From Pseudophaeobacter sp. (GTDB lineage Bacteria; Pseudomonadota; Alphaproteobacteria; Rhodobacterales; Rhodobacteraceae): a stretch of 64,000 nt of DNA. Below, piece after piece: positions 36,154 through 45,123 of this stretch (its first letter is position 1; every line of letters begins with the position of its first letter). The stretch is taken from positions 558,001 through 622,000 of the forward strand of contig JALUXC010000024.1 in the NCBI GenBank assembly GCA_027019165.1, read 5' to 3'. The notes below the pieces were generated by a model that did no database searches, was not told the DNA's origin, and worked only from the letters and a program-made list of their open reading frames with translations. Both the position numbers and the translations under genes were made by a program.

Positions 36154-37263
36154 CTACAATGCGACCATAAGCGCCGCGATGACTCCCAGCCCATAGTGAA
36201 AAATCACAACGCCCGCGAGGTTCTTTTGGTAGAGATACATATAGCCGAACAGCAAACTGGCAAAGAACGCCAGAACCACCGCGCCCGCACCAAAAGTGAT
36301 ATGCATGCTGGCAAAGATGATGCTGGACAGGGCCACCGCCTGGTGCCCCTTCTTGTCATCCAAAAAGCGCTGGAACATGCCCTGCAGCAGGCCCCGCGCT
36401 CCGATCTCTTGTACCACAGAATGCACCAGATATTGCGCCAGAAACCCGACTGTGATCTGCACGGGCCGCTCTTCGGCCGGGATCGGTTCTTTGAAAAACA
36501 GCAGATAGACTGCTGCCAGACCGCCAAGGATCACCGTCAGGGCCAAGGCCTGCCAGACGGAGCGGCCCAAACCCTCTCGCCTGATGCCGAGGTCTTTTGG
36601 CGGGATCCTCAGATAGGCGATGATGGCGAGGCTTGGCACTGCAAAGAGCAAGACCGTCTGCCAGGAAAAAGCCGGGTCATAGACGTCTTCGACAATGTTC
36701 TCGGCCACCAGATAAAACAGGCTGGTCGAAAGCAGCATCAAGACAATGGTGAACAGAAGGATCATGCCGAACTGTGTCTGTTTCACCCGCGCATCAAGCT
36801 GCGCCTGCAGACTTTGCAGTTGGGCCGTGCTCAGTTGCCGGGCCCGGCGCACCGCAACGGCAGCCAAAGCGGCCTTGAGATCGGACAGTGCGCGTTCGTC
36901 GCTTAGCGTGTCCACGCAGATCTGGATCGCACGGCCTTGCGATGTGGCCCGGACCGATGAGGTGCGCGGCGAGCCGTCGATCATCGCAAGCTCCCCCAGA
37001 CAATCGCCCGCATGGATCTGATTGAGGGTGATTTCCGCGCGCCCATCAGGCGCGGTGCGATAGGCTTCGGCCTCACCCTCCAGTAGCAGGAACACATCGC
37101 GTCCGCTCTCTCCTTCGCGCATCAGGTCCTGACCTGCCACAAGGGGAAGATCGCAAGAGGCAGCGACCACGTGCTCGAAAGAGGTATCCGGCATCGATTT
37201 GAAGACATCATGCGCCCGAAGCTCGACGGCGATAGAGTTTTCTGTCATGTAATCAAGCGCCAT
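36154..37263 (-). CDS. Cyclic-nucleotide-binding domain fused to a CPBP-type membrane protease-like domain
   Basis: About 369 residues in two parts. Residues ~15-125 are a cyclic-nucleotide-binding/Crp-like domain (LPLVAGQDLMREGESGRDVF; GDCLGELAMIDGSPRTSSV phosphate-binding cassette). The rest is a ~7-helix CPBP (Abi/Rce1) domain. Its motifs are partly degraded: EExxxR reads QEIGAR, FxxxH is kept (FASMH), and HxxxN reads HYGLG. Either the protease is altered or it is now a cNMP-gated membrane scaffold. It heads the operon with the fatty-acid methyltransferase. The start at 37263 is a choice among several in-frame starts (37308, 37248). Confidence 0.8.
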   Translation of the reverse strand: MALDYMTENSIAVELRAHDVFKSMPDTSFEHVVAASCDLPLVAGQDLMREGESGRDVFLLLEGEAEAYRTAPDGRAEITLNQIHAGDCLGELAMIDGSPRTSSVRATSQGRAIQICVDTLSDERALSDLKAALAAVAVRRARQLSTAQLQSLQAQLDARVKQTQFGMILLFTIVLMLLSTSLFYLVAENIVEDVYDPAFSWQTVLLFAVPSLAIIAYLRIPPKDLGIRREGLGRSVWQALALTVILGGLAAVYLLFFKEPIPAEERPVQITVGFLAQYLVHSVVQEIGARGLLQGMFQRFLDDKKGHQAVALSSIIFASMHITFGAGAVVLAFFASLLFGYMYLYQKNLAGVVIFHYGLGVIAALMVAL

Positions 37264-37390
37264 CAAATGCCCAGTTCCATTGCTATTATGCAGATAGTTG
37301 GCCTGCATCAACCTTTTCGTCCATTCCTTTGTCGAAGTGGTTTCATCTCATCGCCGTCAACGGCACATTAGAAAAGGTCCGAAACCCCGC

Positions 37391-38926
37391 ATGGCCCCGC
37401 CTGTGACCCGCAAGCACCGCGTTCTGATCATCAACGCCTATTTCGACCCCTGGCGAGAGTCGACTCCCACGCGTTTGTTTGTGCCAAGGCCAATGGCTCC
37501 TTACTTTCTGGCGGGCCATTTTGACCCGGACCACTGCGAGGTGCGTGTCTGGGACGAGGTGTTTCACGGCGCCCTTTTGGACACCAAACTGTTTGCCTGG
37601 CCTGATCTTGTGGTCTTTACCGGTTTGACCTCGGCCTTTGACCGGGCGCGGCAACTGTCGGCCTATGTCCGCCACGCCCAGCCCAAAGTCGTGACGGTGA
37701 TTGGCGGACATATCGCGCGCGCTTTGCCAACCATATGTGCCGAGGTCTTTGACTATGTCTGCCAGGGCGACGCCGAAGAGATCACCGATGTGATCGAAGT
37801 TGTTCTGGGCCCCTCATGTGCCCGCAAAGAGGCCGCCCCGCGCCATGATCTGACGGCGCCGAACCTGGGCGTGGGTTATGTGGAGACAACAAAATACTGC
37901 AACTTTGCCTGCTCGTTCTGCACGCTGACCGGCGAAGGGCGCCCCTATTCCTCTTACCAGACTGCCCAGATTGAACGTCAGCTTGATGCAGTGGGCCGTG
38001 TGCACGGGCTATTGCTGAGCGACAACAATTTTTTCGGCAACAACCGCCGCGATTTCGAGCGCCGCACGCGCCTGTTGGGAGACAGGGTCCGCGCCGGGCA
38101 GTTCAGCGGCTGGGGCTGTCTGGTTACGGGAGATTTCTTTGCCAACCCGCAAAACCTGGAACTGGTCGCTGAAAACGGTTGCAAGGCGATTTTCTCCGGC
38201 GTTGAAACGCTCGATCCGAAAGTTCTGAAAAGCTACAATAAAAAGCAAAGCCTGATCTCGCATCCATTAAGTCTCGCGTCGGCCTGCGCCAAGCATGGCA
38301 TTCTGTTTGACTACGGCATGATGGTGGATTTTTCCCAGCAGACGATGGCCGAGGTCGCCGAACAGATCGATGCGATATTGGACAATCCGCGTATGAAACT
38401 GCCGGCTTTTGTCTCGACCACGATCCCGATTGTTGGAACGCCGTATTTCGATCAGGCGGTGGCAAAGGGGCGGCTTTTGCCGAATGTTCTTCTGAGCGAC
38501 ATGGACGGGGTCAAGCTGGTGGAGAAACCGCTTGAACCCGTGGAACAGGTCGCTGCCTTCTATGGAAGGCTGATCAATATGCGGGGCCGCCAGGGAGCAT
38601 TGGTCCGCCATGCGGTGCGTCATGCGTGGCACTGGCGCAAGGAGCTGCCCTGGGATCTGACGGCGCTGTCTCTTTTGATGCCCTTACAGCGATATCGGCG
38701 GCGGCGGGGCATCGGCTCTTTTGCGCAAATGATCACCTCATGGCGAGAGGCTGCGCCCACCTACAATGCCGGCACCGATGCGCCACGGCGCTGCTACACG
38801 CCGCTATTTCCCATGCCCGAACGCTTTGCCAGGGATTTTGAGCCTTTGCAGGTGACCGACAGCAGGGGGGCGTTGACCGATGATTTTGAACAGGCGCGCA
38901 GTCGGCAGGTTGGCTTTGGAACCTAG
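37391..38926 (+). CDS. B12-binding-type radical SAM enzyme
   Basis: A 511-residue protein. The N-terminal ~140 residues have the Rossmann-like B12-binding-domain layout (VVTVIGGHIARALP; DYVCQGDAEE) but no DxHxxG cobalt-ligand motif. The radical SAM core has Cys170, Cys174 and Cys177 (YCNFACSFC) for the [4Fe-4S] cluster. The class resembles BchE and lipid- or hopanoid-modifying enzymes. It is transcribed away from the cNMP/CPBP-fatty-acid operon and 85 bp before a lipid kinase, which hints at a lipid substrate. The reaction is unknown. The ATG at 37391 begins the homology; its ribosome site is poor. Confidence 0.85.
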   Translation: MAPPVTRKHRVLIINAYFDPWRESTPTRLFVPRPMAPYFLAGHFDPDHCEVRVWDEVFHGALLDTKLFAWPDLVVFTGLTSAFDRARQLSAYVRHAQPKVVTVIGGHIARALPTICAEVFDYVCQGDAEEITDVIEVVLGPSCARKEAAPRHDLTAPNLGVGYVETTKYCNFACSFCTLTGEGRPYSSYQTAQIERQLDAVGRVHGLLLSDNNFFGNNRRDFERRTRLLGDRVRAGQFSGWGCLVTGDFFANPQNLELVAENGCKAIFSGVETLDPKVLKSYNKKQSLISHPLSLASACAKHGILFDYGMMVDFSQQTMAEVAEQIDAILDNPRMKLPAFVSTTIPIVGTPYFDQAVAKGRLLPNVLLSDMDGVKLVEKPLEPVEQVAAFYGRLINMRGRQGALVRHAVRHAWHWRKELPWDLTALSLLMPLQRYRRRRGIGSFAQMITSWREAAPTYNAGTDAPRRCYTPLFPMPERFARDFEPLQVTDSRGALTDDFEQARSRQVGFGT

Positions 38927-39011
38927 TGTATTCAGCGCATTGGCTATGCCTGCAGGATTGAAGGCGACCGGGACGCCAATGGTATTGTCCGTCACGGGGA
39001 GGCCTTGTTAG

Positions 39012-39884
39012 TTGCGCGTGCGGGTGATCCATAACCCCATGGCGGCCGGGGGACGCAAGGCCTCTGTGTTAGAGGCCGTTACCGCGCAGCTTGAGGCGGA
39101 GGGTGTCATTCTTGATATGCGGCCCGCCTTCAAGGCAGGTGAAGCCGCCCAGCTGGTGCAAGAGACGGACAAAACGCAGGTAGATCGCATTCTTGTGGCG
39201 GGCGGAGACGGGACGATCAATGATGCGCTGCAAGGGCTGCACAAAGACTCTCCTCCCCTTGCCATTCTCCCGACAGGCACGGCCAATGTTCTGGCCCATG
39301 AGCTAGGCCTTCCGCACTCCGCCTCAGAGCTGGCAAATTATGTGCTGCACGGCACGCCGCAGCGCGTCTATCCAGGCCGGGTCAACAATCGGCGGTTTTT
39401 CTCAATGGCGAGCGCTGGCAGTGATGCGCGCGCGGTGATGGATCTGCCCCGAAGCGCCAAGCGGCGATGGGGCAAGCTGGCCTATCTGGTCTATGGCATC
39501 GCCAGTTTTCTGCGCCATGGCAGCCCGTCCTTTGTCGCGCGTGTCGATGGGGTGGACCATGACGTGTCACTGGTCATCGCGAACCGGGGCAAGCGGTATG
39601 GTGGCAACCATATTCTGGCACCTTCTGCGCAGTTGCGGGAAGCGTCTTTGGTGGTCACCCTTTTCCCGCCCGCCAGACGCACCCGGACCTTTTTGCGGCT
39701 CGCTGGTGTTGCCTTTGGCGCGACACGCAAGCCATCCAAACTGCCGCAAGTCATGGCGTCCCGCCTTGATCTGTCAGCCCCGCAGGGCGCGCCTATTCAG
39801 GCAGATGGGGACATCGTCGCCAAGCTGCCAGCAACCATTGACGTAGATCCAGAGCCAGTCTTGCTGGTCTTGCCAGAGGGGTAG
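39012..39884 (+). CDS. Diacylglycerol-kinase-family lipid kinase
   Basis: A 290-residue protein of the DAGK/YegS/sphingosine kinase fold. VIHNPMAAGG is at the N terminus, then AGGDGTINDALQGL (nucleotide-binding GGDGT) and LPTGTANVLAHELG. It phosphorylates a lipid hydroxyl with ATP at the membrane. The start is TTG 39012, eight bases after GGGAGG; GTG 39018 is an alternative. It follows the radical SAM gene on the same strand and converges on the ABC permease gene. Confidence 0.9.
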   Translation: MRVRVIHNPMAAGGRKASVLEAVTAQLEAEGVILDMRPAFKAGEAAQLVQETDKTQVDRILVAGGDGTINDALQGLHKDSPPLAILPTGTANVLAHELGLPHSASELANYVLHGTPQRVYPGRVNNRRFFSMASAGSDARAVMDLPRSAKRRWGKLAYLVYGIASFLRHGSPSFVARVDGVDHDVSLVIANRGKRYGGNHILAPSAQLREASLVVTLFPPARRTRTFLRLAGVAFGATRKPSKLPQVMASRLDLSAPQGAPIQADGDIVAKLPATIDVDPEPVLLVLPEG

Positions 39885-39901
39885 CCGTGGGGGCCTTTGC
39901 G

Positions 39902-40543
39902 TCAGCCGCTGTGCGCGGCCTCTTTTGGCGCTGTCAGCAGGCGCACCATCAGGCGCACGGCGGCAAATCCAAGCTGAAACACGATGCCAAAGGCCAGGAC
40001 ACCAATCGCAAAGACCAGCATCTGATCCCCAATTTCGGCGTATTTCTCCGCTTCGCGCAACACAACCGCCACGCCTTCGTTGACGCCAATGGCAACGCCC
40101 GCGCTTGACGACATGCCAAGCACAATGAAGGCCCGCACCAGATTGGGGAGAAACAGCAGCGCCTCTTCGCGGGATCCATTGCGCAGCCCCAGGATGGCTG
40201 TCTTGCCATTGTCGGCCACATAAGAGGCCGCATAGGGCACCAGCGACAGGGCCACGATCCATTCAGGTGTCAACGACAGATCAAGGCCAAAAAGGGTGAG
40301 CTGGCGCGGAATGATGTTGAGCAGGAAGAACATCACAACAAATGTCGGCGCCGCGCGCATCAGGCCAATCACCGGGCGCACCAGGCGCTGCCAGCCTCGC
40401 CCGGCAACCAGCATCAGCACCGCCGGGGCGCCAAGCGCCAGACCCAGCACCAGCGCAATCAGGGCAATCTGGAAATTGACCAGCATCCCGGCAAAAAGGG
40501 CGGGTGGATAGTCGGATCCAAGAAGGGAGATCAGATCTGTCAT
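39902..40543 (-). CDS. Polar amino-acid-type ABC permease
   Basis: A 213-residue, ~5-helix permease of the His/Glu/Gln family. The N-terminal NFQIALIALVLGLALGAPAV and the EEALLFLPNLVRAFIV stretch take the place of the EAA coupling loop. Its ATG overlaps the stop of the binding-protein/permease fusion by 4 bases (40540-40543), and the two would form a heterodimer. No ATP-binding subunit is encoded in this operon or elsewhere in the window. Confidence 0.85.
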   Translation of the reverse strand: MTDLISLLGSDYPPALFAGMLVNFQIALIALVLGLALGAPAVLMLVAGRGWQRLVRPVIGLMRAAPTFVVMFFLLNIIPRQLTLFGLDLSLTPEWIVALSLVPYAASYVADNGKTAILGLRNGSREEALLFLPNLVRAFIVLGMSSSAGVAIGVNEGVAVVLREAEKYAEIGDQMLVFAIGVLAFGIVFQLGFAAVRLMVRLLTAPKEAAHSG

Positions 40544-42228
40544 GCGCCCGCCTCCCCTTGCGATCTTTCCAGTCTGGCGCGCAAGGTATTGCACAGCCAG
40601 ATCACGCAAAAAACAACTGCGATGTAGAACACCAGCACCAGCGAATAAGTCGTCACCCGGCCCGCGGCAAAAGAGGTGATATCGGTCAGGGCGCTCAGCA
40701 GTTCCGGTGCCCCGGTAAAGCTGGCAATGGGCGTGCCTTTGGCGGCATTGACCAGAAAGGAAAAGAGCTGCGTGAGCGAACGCGTGACCGCATCGCGAAA
40801 CAGGGGCAGGCTGAATCCGGGGCCATGATGCCCCTCTTTGCGGAGGCTTTCGGCGGCCTCGCCAATGGCCTGACCGGCATTACAGCCATTCATCAGCCCC
40901 AGCGCCACAATCGCAGATCCCAATGCGGTGGCCGGGGAATAGGCAAACACAGCATTGGTCACGGCGGCCAGCACCACCAGCGTCAGGATCACGGGCGACG
41001 ACTGGATCAGGGAGACGACGCTCCAGGCCAGAAACCGGGTTGCGCGGCTGGGCAGCGCTGCCAAAAGGCCAAAGAACAGGGCGAAAACAAGCGTCGCCAC
41101 CAGCGCACCCACCACCAGCACAAAGGAGTTGATGACACCGGCGGTGAACAGCTCAAGCGCGGGCTGGCTGGTCAGCATCGGCAGATCCGGCGCAAATCCA
41201 AAGCGAGCGCGCATCCAGTCTTGCAGCTCTTCGACCTCATCCGCAAAGGCTGTTGGCGTTCTGGTGGTCTTGAGGGCAGGCATCACACAAGCAGAATCGT
41301 CGAGTGCTGCAACCGTCGCGCAGGCAGGGCTTTGCCAGAGGCTTTGCTGCTCTTCCAGAAACTGGGTGAAAATCCCGTTCTGCCGCGCCAGATTCAAGAA
41401 ATGCCCATCGCGGTGCAGGATCTGGCTGATCAGCCGCAGAGCCTGGCCCAGATCATCGCTTCCGGTCTGGGCCACCGCCATGCCCCAGGGCACCGGATCA
41501 AAGCCGAACTTGCGCTCGAACCGGTCCCCAAAGGCAGGATCGACCAGAAAGGACGCCAGAAAACTGTCATCTTGAGCCACCAGGCGGCAGATTTCCTCAT
41601 CCAGAGCCTCGGGCAGACGGGCGGCATTTTCGAACAGCATCAGCTGGGCCCCGCGTGAGACGAGCTGGGCATTCGCATAGTTGCCGATGGTGGTGCAGAC
41701 CCGTCTCCCCGCCACCGAGCGCCAGTCGGTTATCGGCGCAGCGTGAGGGCCGACAATGATGGTTTCGGAGCGATAGTAATGCGGCCGGATGAACTGGGTC
41801 TGCCCATCGCGCTGGGTGTTGTGACCCATGGTGGCAATGACCAGATCGACGCTGTCCTCAGCCAAAGCCGAAATACGCATGGCCGGGCTGACCTGAACCC
41901 ACTCGGGCGTAACCCCCAGCCGGGAGGCAATCGCGCGGGCCACATCGATGTCATATCCCATCCGGTCTGTCTGATCGGCATTTTGCGTGGCAAACAGCGG
42001 GTAATGCGCGCGCACCCCTACACGGATACTCTGGGCGCATAGAACCCGGATCAGCCGGTCGCTTTCGGGATCGTCACAGGCTTCTGGCAGTTTTTCGCGC
42101 GCATCGGCCAAAAGCCTGTCCAGGGCAACGTCCGGCGTCTGGGCTTGGTCATAGCCTTGCGCCTGCGCAGGGGCCATGAGCCATGCCAACGCCGCCAGTG
42201 CAAACAAGACGCGCAAGGCTTGGATCAT
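40540..42228 (-). CDS. ABC binding protein fused to an amino-acid-type ABC permease
   Basis: A 562-residue protein. A signal peptide or anchor occupies residues 1-23. A family-3 periplasmic binding domain covers ~65-330 (IRVGVRAHYPLFA; GYDIDVARAIASRLGV). A five-helix permease follows (~355-555) with AGQAIGEAAESLRKEGHH as a coupling-loop-like region. Tethered binding protein-permease fusions are known among amino acid importers. It overlaps the methyltransferase gene upstream and the second permease downstream by 4 bases each. No ATPase is present. Confidence 0.87.
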   Translation of the reverse strand: MIQALRVLFALAALAWLMAPAQAQGYDQAQTPDVALDRLLADAREKLPEACDDPESDRLIRVLCAQSIRVGVRAHYPLFATQNADQTDRMGYDIDVARAIASRLGVTPEWVQVSPAMRISALAEDSVDLVIATMGHNTQRDGQTQFIRPHYYRSETIIVGPHAAPITDWRSVAGRRVCTTIGNYANAQLVSRGAQLMLFENAARLPEALDEEICRLVAQDDSFLASFLVDPAFGDRFERKFGFDPVPWGMAVAQTGSDDLGQALRLISQILHRDGHFLNLARQNGIFTQFLEEQQSLWQSPACATVAALDDSACVMPALKTTRTPTAFADEVEELQDWMRARFGFAPDLPMLTSQPALELFTAGVINSFVLVVGALVATLVFALFFGLLAALPSRATRFLAWSVVSLIQSSPVILTLVVLAAVTNAVFAYSPATALGSAIVALGLMNGCNAGQAIGEAAESLRKEGHHGPGFSLPLFRDAVTRSLTQLFSFLVNAAKGTPIASFTGAPELLSALTDITSFAAGRVTTYSLVLVFYIAVVFCVIWLCNTLRARLERSQGEAGA

Positions 42229-42935
42229 GTCTCATTTCCTTCAGAACTGATCCGTTCAAGACACAGGACAGTCACCGTACCAAACGCATGTTTGCCGAAC
42301 ATGTGGATGGATTGTCCGGTCTCGCGCGCCAATACCTCTGGGGTCATCTGCGCGAGTTTGGGGTGTGGCAAGGGCAGCAGAAAACGGCTCCTGACCTCAA
42401 CAGACAGACCCAGATCTGTAGCCTTGGCATATGTCTGTTCCAAACCGATGAAGGCATTGTGCATCACCAATGCGCGTCCCTCTGGGGCAAGATGCCGAGG
42501 CAGCCCTTCCAGCAAACCGTCAAGCAGCTTGCGCCCATCCGCGCCCCCTGCGCTCCAACTGGCAAGGCGCCCATCCACTGCGGCGGGATCCATTGGGAAA
42601 TGCGGCAGATTTGCAAGCACCAGATCAAACTGGCGCTGTCCCAAGGGGCCAAACAATGCACCGATATGAATGTCGCGCATGGCCGCATGGCCCTGTTGGT
42701 CCAGCAGGGACGTAGCTTCCGCCACCGCATCGGGTTCGATATCCACTCCCGTTAGATGAGCCGCGCCGGCCGCGCCAGCCGCGGCCAGCAACACGCCGCT
42801 GCCGCAGCCAACATCCAGCACCCGCCGCCCTTTGACGTACTCGCAATCATGCAGCAGACACTGCACGAGAGCCGCGCTGTAGTCGCTTGGCCGAAAGGGC
42901 TCCGGGCCACCTATGCTCTGCTGATCATACATCAT
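42225..42935 (-). CDS. Class I SAM-dependent methyltransferase (HemK/RsmC-like small domain)
   Basis: A 236-residue enzyme with a SAM-binding motif, VLDVGCGSGVLLAAAG, and an acidic VDIEPDAVAEA. The post-motif II reads LANLPHFP where N-specific methyltransferases have (D/N)PPY. The altered catalytic motif (NLPH) makes the target uncertain; an amino group on RNA or protein is possible, but a small molecule cannot be excluded. The start at 42935 overlaps the adenylate cyclase 3' end by 11 bases, and its stop overlaps the ABC fusion start by 4. Confidence 0.82.
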   Translation of the reverse strand: MMYDQQSIGGPEPFRPSDYSAALVQCLLHDCEYVKGRRVLDVGCGSGVLLAAAGAAGAAHLTGVDIEPDAVAEATSLLDQQGHAAMRDIHIGALFGPLGQRQFDLVLANLPHFPMDPAAVDGRLASWSAGGADGRKLLDGLLEGLPRHLAPEGRALVMHNAFIGLEQTYAKATDLGLSVEVRSRFLLPLPHPKLAQMTPEVLARETGQSIHMFGKHAFGTVTVLCLERISSEGNET

Positions 42936-45123
42936 CTGTCCTCTGGTTTTGCTCCGCTGCAGGACCTGCCGCGGGCGCTGCGCCAAATTGCATCTCGAGC
43001 CGGTTCACATGTTCCTTTGCCACCGGGTCATCCGGCCGCACTTCCAACACTGCGCGGTAGCGTGCCAGTGCAGTGGCGTGATCGCCTGCGACCAGAGCAT
43101 CAAAGGCCTGCTGCGTCAGCCGGACCACTTCCAAAAGCCGCTCTGACGGCTCAAACTCCGCTCCTGCCCCATAGGCGCCCAAGAGTTCGTAAATCGTCAC
43201 ACGGGAGCGGCGGCCTTTGACCAGAACCTCATCGATGGGGCGCGTGCAGAGCTGATCGCCGGCCTCGCGGAAGGTGTCCTGGCTGATGCAGATGCGTGTG
43301 CCGAAGATCTTGTTGCAGCCCTCCAGACGTGCGGCGATGTTCACCCCGTCGCCCAGCACAGTGTAGCTCATCCGCTCGTCCGAGCCGACATTGCCCACCA
43401 GTACCACATCGGAATGGATGCCCACCCTCAGCTGCATTTCAGGCGCGCCCTTTGAGCGCCACTCCTCGTTCAACTGGCGCAAATCGCGCTGAATTGCCAA
43501 GGCCGCCACGCAGGCGTGAAAGGCATGATCGGTCAAAGGCGCGGGGGCGCCCCAAAACGCCATCACGCCGTCCCCGACGAATTTGTCGATCGTGCCCTTT
43601 TCCTCATGGACACGGCGGGTGATGCCTCCCAGCAGAGCAGACACGCGGCTCAGTAAGTCTCGTGCGGCAATCCGTTCGGCCAAGGTGGAAAACGCCTCAA
43701 CGTCGCAAAACAGGATCGTCAGGAAACGGCTTTGCCCGCCCAGCTGCAGCATATTGTCTGATTTCAAAAGCTGGCGAACCAGCCCCACAGGCACAAAGCG
43801 CGCAAAGGCCTGAACCGCTGTGTCCAGCGTTTCCACCGCCTGGGACAGAACCGCAATTTCGCGCACGGGCGAGCGGACCGGCGCCAGGTCGGCCGCCCGT
43901 TCCAGCGATTGGATACGCTCCACCTTTTGCGACAGGCGTTGCAATGGAGAGGCAACATAACTCGCGATCACTGCAATGATCGTCAATTGCACCACGACCG
44001 CCGCCAACCCGATAATGACCATGCGGCGGTTGCTGCTGTTGAAGGCTTCGGTGAAATCGCTGAGCGGCGTGATCACCAAAAGCCGCCAGGGCTTGCCCAG
44101 ATCTTCTTCGAACGAAGAAAGACCAACAATATAGTCACGCCCCTCCAGCGTCACGTTGTAGACCTGATTGCCATCGAGGGTCTGACGCTGGCCATAAGCC
44201 AAAGCGACAACCCGATTTTCGACATCCGCAACATGGGTCAGTGCAACACTGTCATTTGCGCTGCCAAATTCGATCAACCCGTCTGATGCCGCCAGAACCT
44301 GACCACGGTCGTCCAGCAAATAGCTGAGGCTATTCGCGCTGACCTGCTTTTGCGCAAGATACCGCGAGAACCTGTCCAGAGTCACATCGGCGGCCACCAC
44401 CCCCAACAGCTGACCATCCACAACAAAGGGTTCAGCCACGGTGAAGCCAACCAGACCAAAAGCCCAGAACAGCTCTGGGTCGGTGATCACGATATCGCCC
44501 GCATCAACAGCGTCCCTGTACCAGGGTCTCTGGCGCGGATCATAGGTGCTGGGGGCGGCCACATCCCCAAGAACGGTTTGATCCGGGGTGAGGAAAATAT
44601 AGCGATCCACCGATCCCTCGCCCGGCTGAGGTTCGACCAGACGATAGGCATAGCGCGTCCCCTCGGGCGGCAAGGTGTCATGGATCGTCGCTTGTGGGTC
44701 GTGGATACGCCGTGCCTGACGAAAGGTGCCGTCTTCGAGGCCGACATAGATATTCAGCATCTTGTCGGTCTGCTTCAGCATCGTGAAAAAGTAGAGCAGA
44801 GCCCGGCTGTCTGTGAACAGATCTGGCGCCTGTTCGCCGAGTTCAGCCGCCGTGGCGATCAGCGACTTGAGCGCGCGGAACTCCATCACGATTTCGCGGA
44901 TCGTATCTGTGCGGAACCGTTCGACCATCTGCCCGGCATGGTCCCGAACCACTCGCTCACTGGATCTATAGTTTATGTGGATAATGCCTGCCAGAACCGG
45001 CACAGTTGTCAGAACAAACACCACCAGGATCGTGGCCTTGAACGGAACCGAAATACGCCGCAGCCGCGCCCGCGCCCCGGTTTTGGGCGCCGCATCGGGT
45101 TGACCTTGCGGATGAAAACGCAT
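42925..45123 (-). CDS. Membrane adenylate cyclase (class III) with dCache sensor and HAMP
   Basis: A 732-residue receptor cyclase. It has TM1 (~28-50), an extracytoplasmic dCache-like domain (~60-350), TM2 (~368-392), HAMP (~392-445), a class III catalytic domain (~465-640) and a short TPR-like tail. Catalysis is supported by the two metal Asp (ILFCDVEAFS; KFVGDGVMAF), the Asn/Arg pair in GDGVNIAARLEG, and adenine-specifying Lys (TIDKF) and Thr (YTVLGD). It should make cAMP when a ligand, often an amino acid or carboxylate for dCache, is bound. GTG 45126 and ATG 45123 are adjacent; the ATG is preferred. It heads the operon with a methyltransferase and ABC permease genes. Confidence 0.92.
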   Translation of the reverse strand: MRFHPQGQPDAAPKTGARARLRRISVPFKATILVVFVLTTVPVLAGIIHINYRSSERVVRDHAGQMVERFRTDTIREIVMEFRALKSLIATAAELGEQAPDLFTDSRALLYFFTMLKQTDKMLNIYVGLEDGTFRQARRIHDPQATIHDTLPPEGTRYAYRLVEPQPGEGSVDRYIFLTPDQTVLGDVAAPSTYDPRQRPWYRDAVDAGDIVITDPELFWAFGLVGFTVAEPFVVDGQLLGVVAADVTLDRFSRYLAQKQVSANSLSYLLDDRGQVLAASDGLIEFGSANDSVALTHVADVENRVVALAYGQRQTLDGNQVYNVTLEGRDYIVGLSSFEEDLGKPWRLLVITPLSDFTEAFNSSNRRMVIIGLAAVVVQLTIIAVIASYVASPLQRLSQKVERIQSLERAADLAPVRSPVREIAVLSQAVETLDTAVQAFARFVPVGLVRQLLKSDNMLQLGGQSRFLTILFCDVEAFSTLAERIAARDLLSRVSALLGGITRRVHEEKGTIDKFVGDGVMAFWGAPAPLTDHAFHACVAALAIQRDLRQLNEEWRSKGAPEMQLRVGIHSDVVLVGNVGSDERMSYTVLGDGVNIAARLEGCNKIFGTRICISQDTFREAGDQLCTRPIDEVLVKGRRSRVTIYELLGAYGAGAEFEPSERLLEVVRLTQQAFDALVAGDHATALARYRAVLEVRPDDPVAKEHVNRLEMQFGAAPAAGPAAEQNQRTDDV

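Noticed and set aside
36154-45123. A CBASS/cyclic-nucleotide defence system, because of the cNMP-binding membrane protein and cyclase
   Set aside because: The cyclase is a class III receptor cyclase and not a CD-NTase, the two are in separate operons 5 kb apart, and the co-transcribed genes are lipid enzymes. No nuclease, transposase or other defence gene is present.
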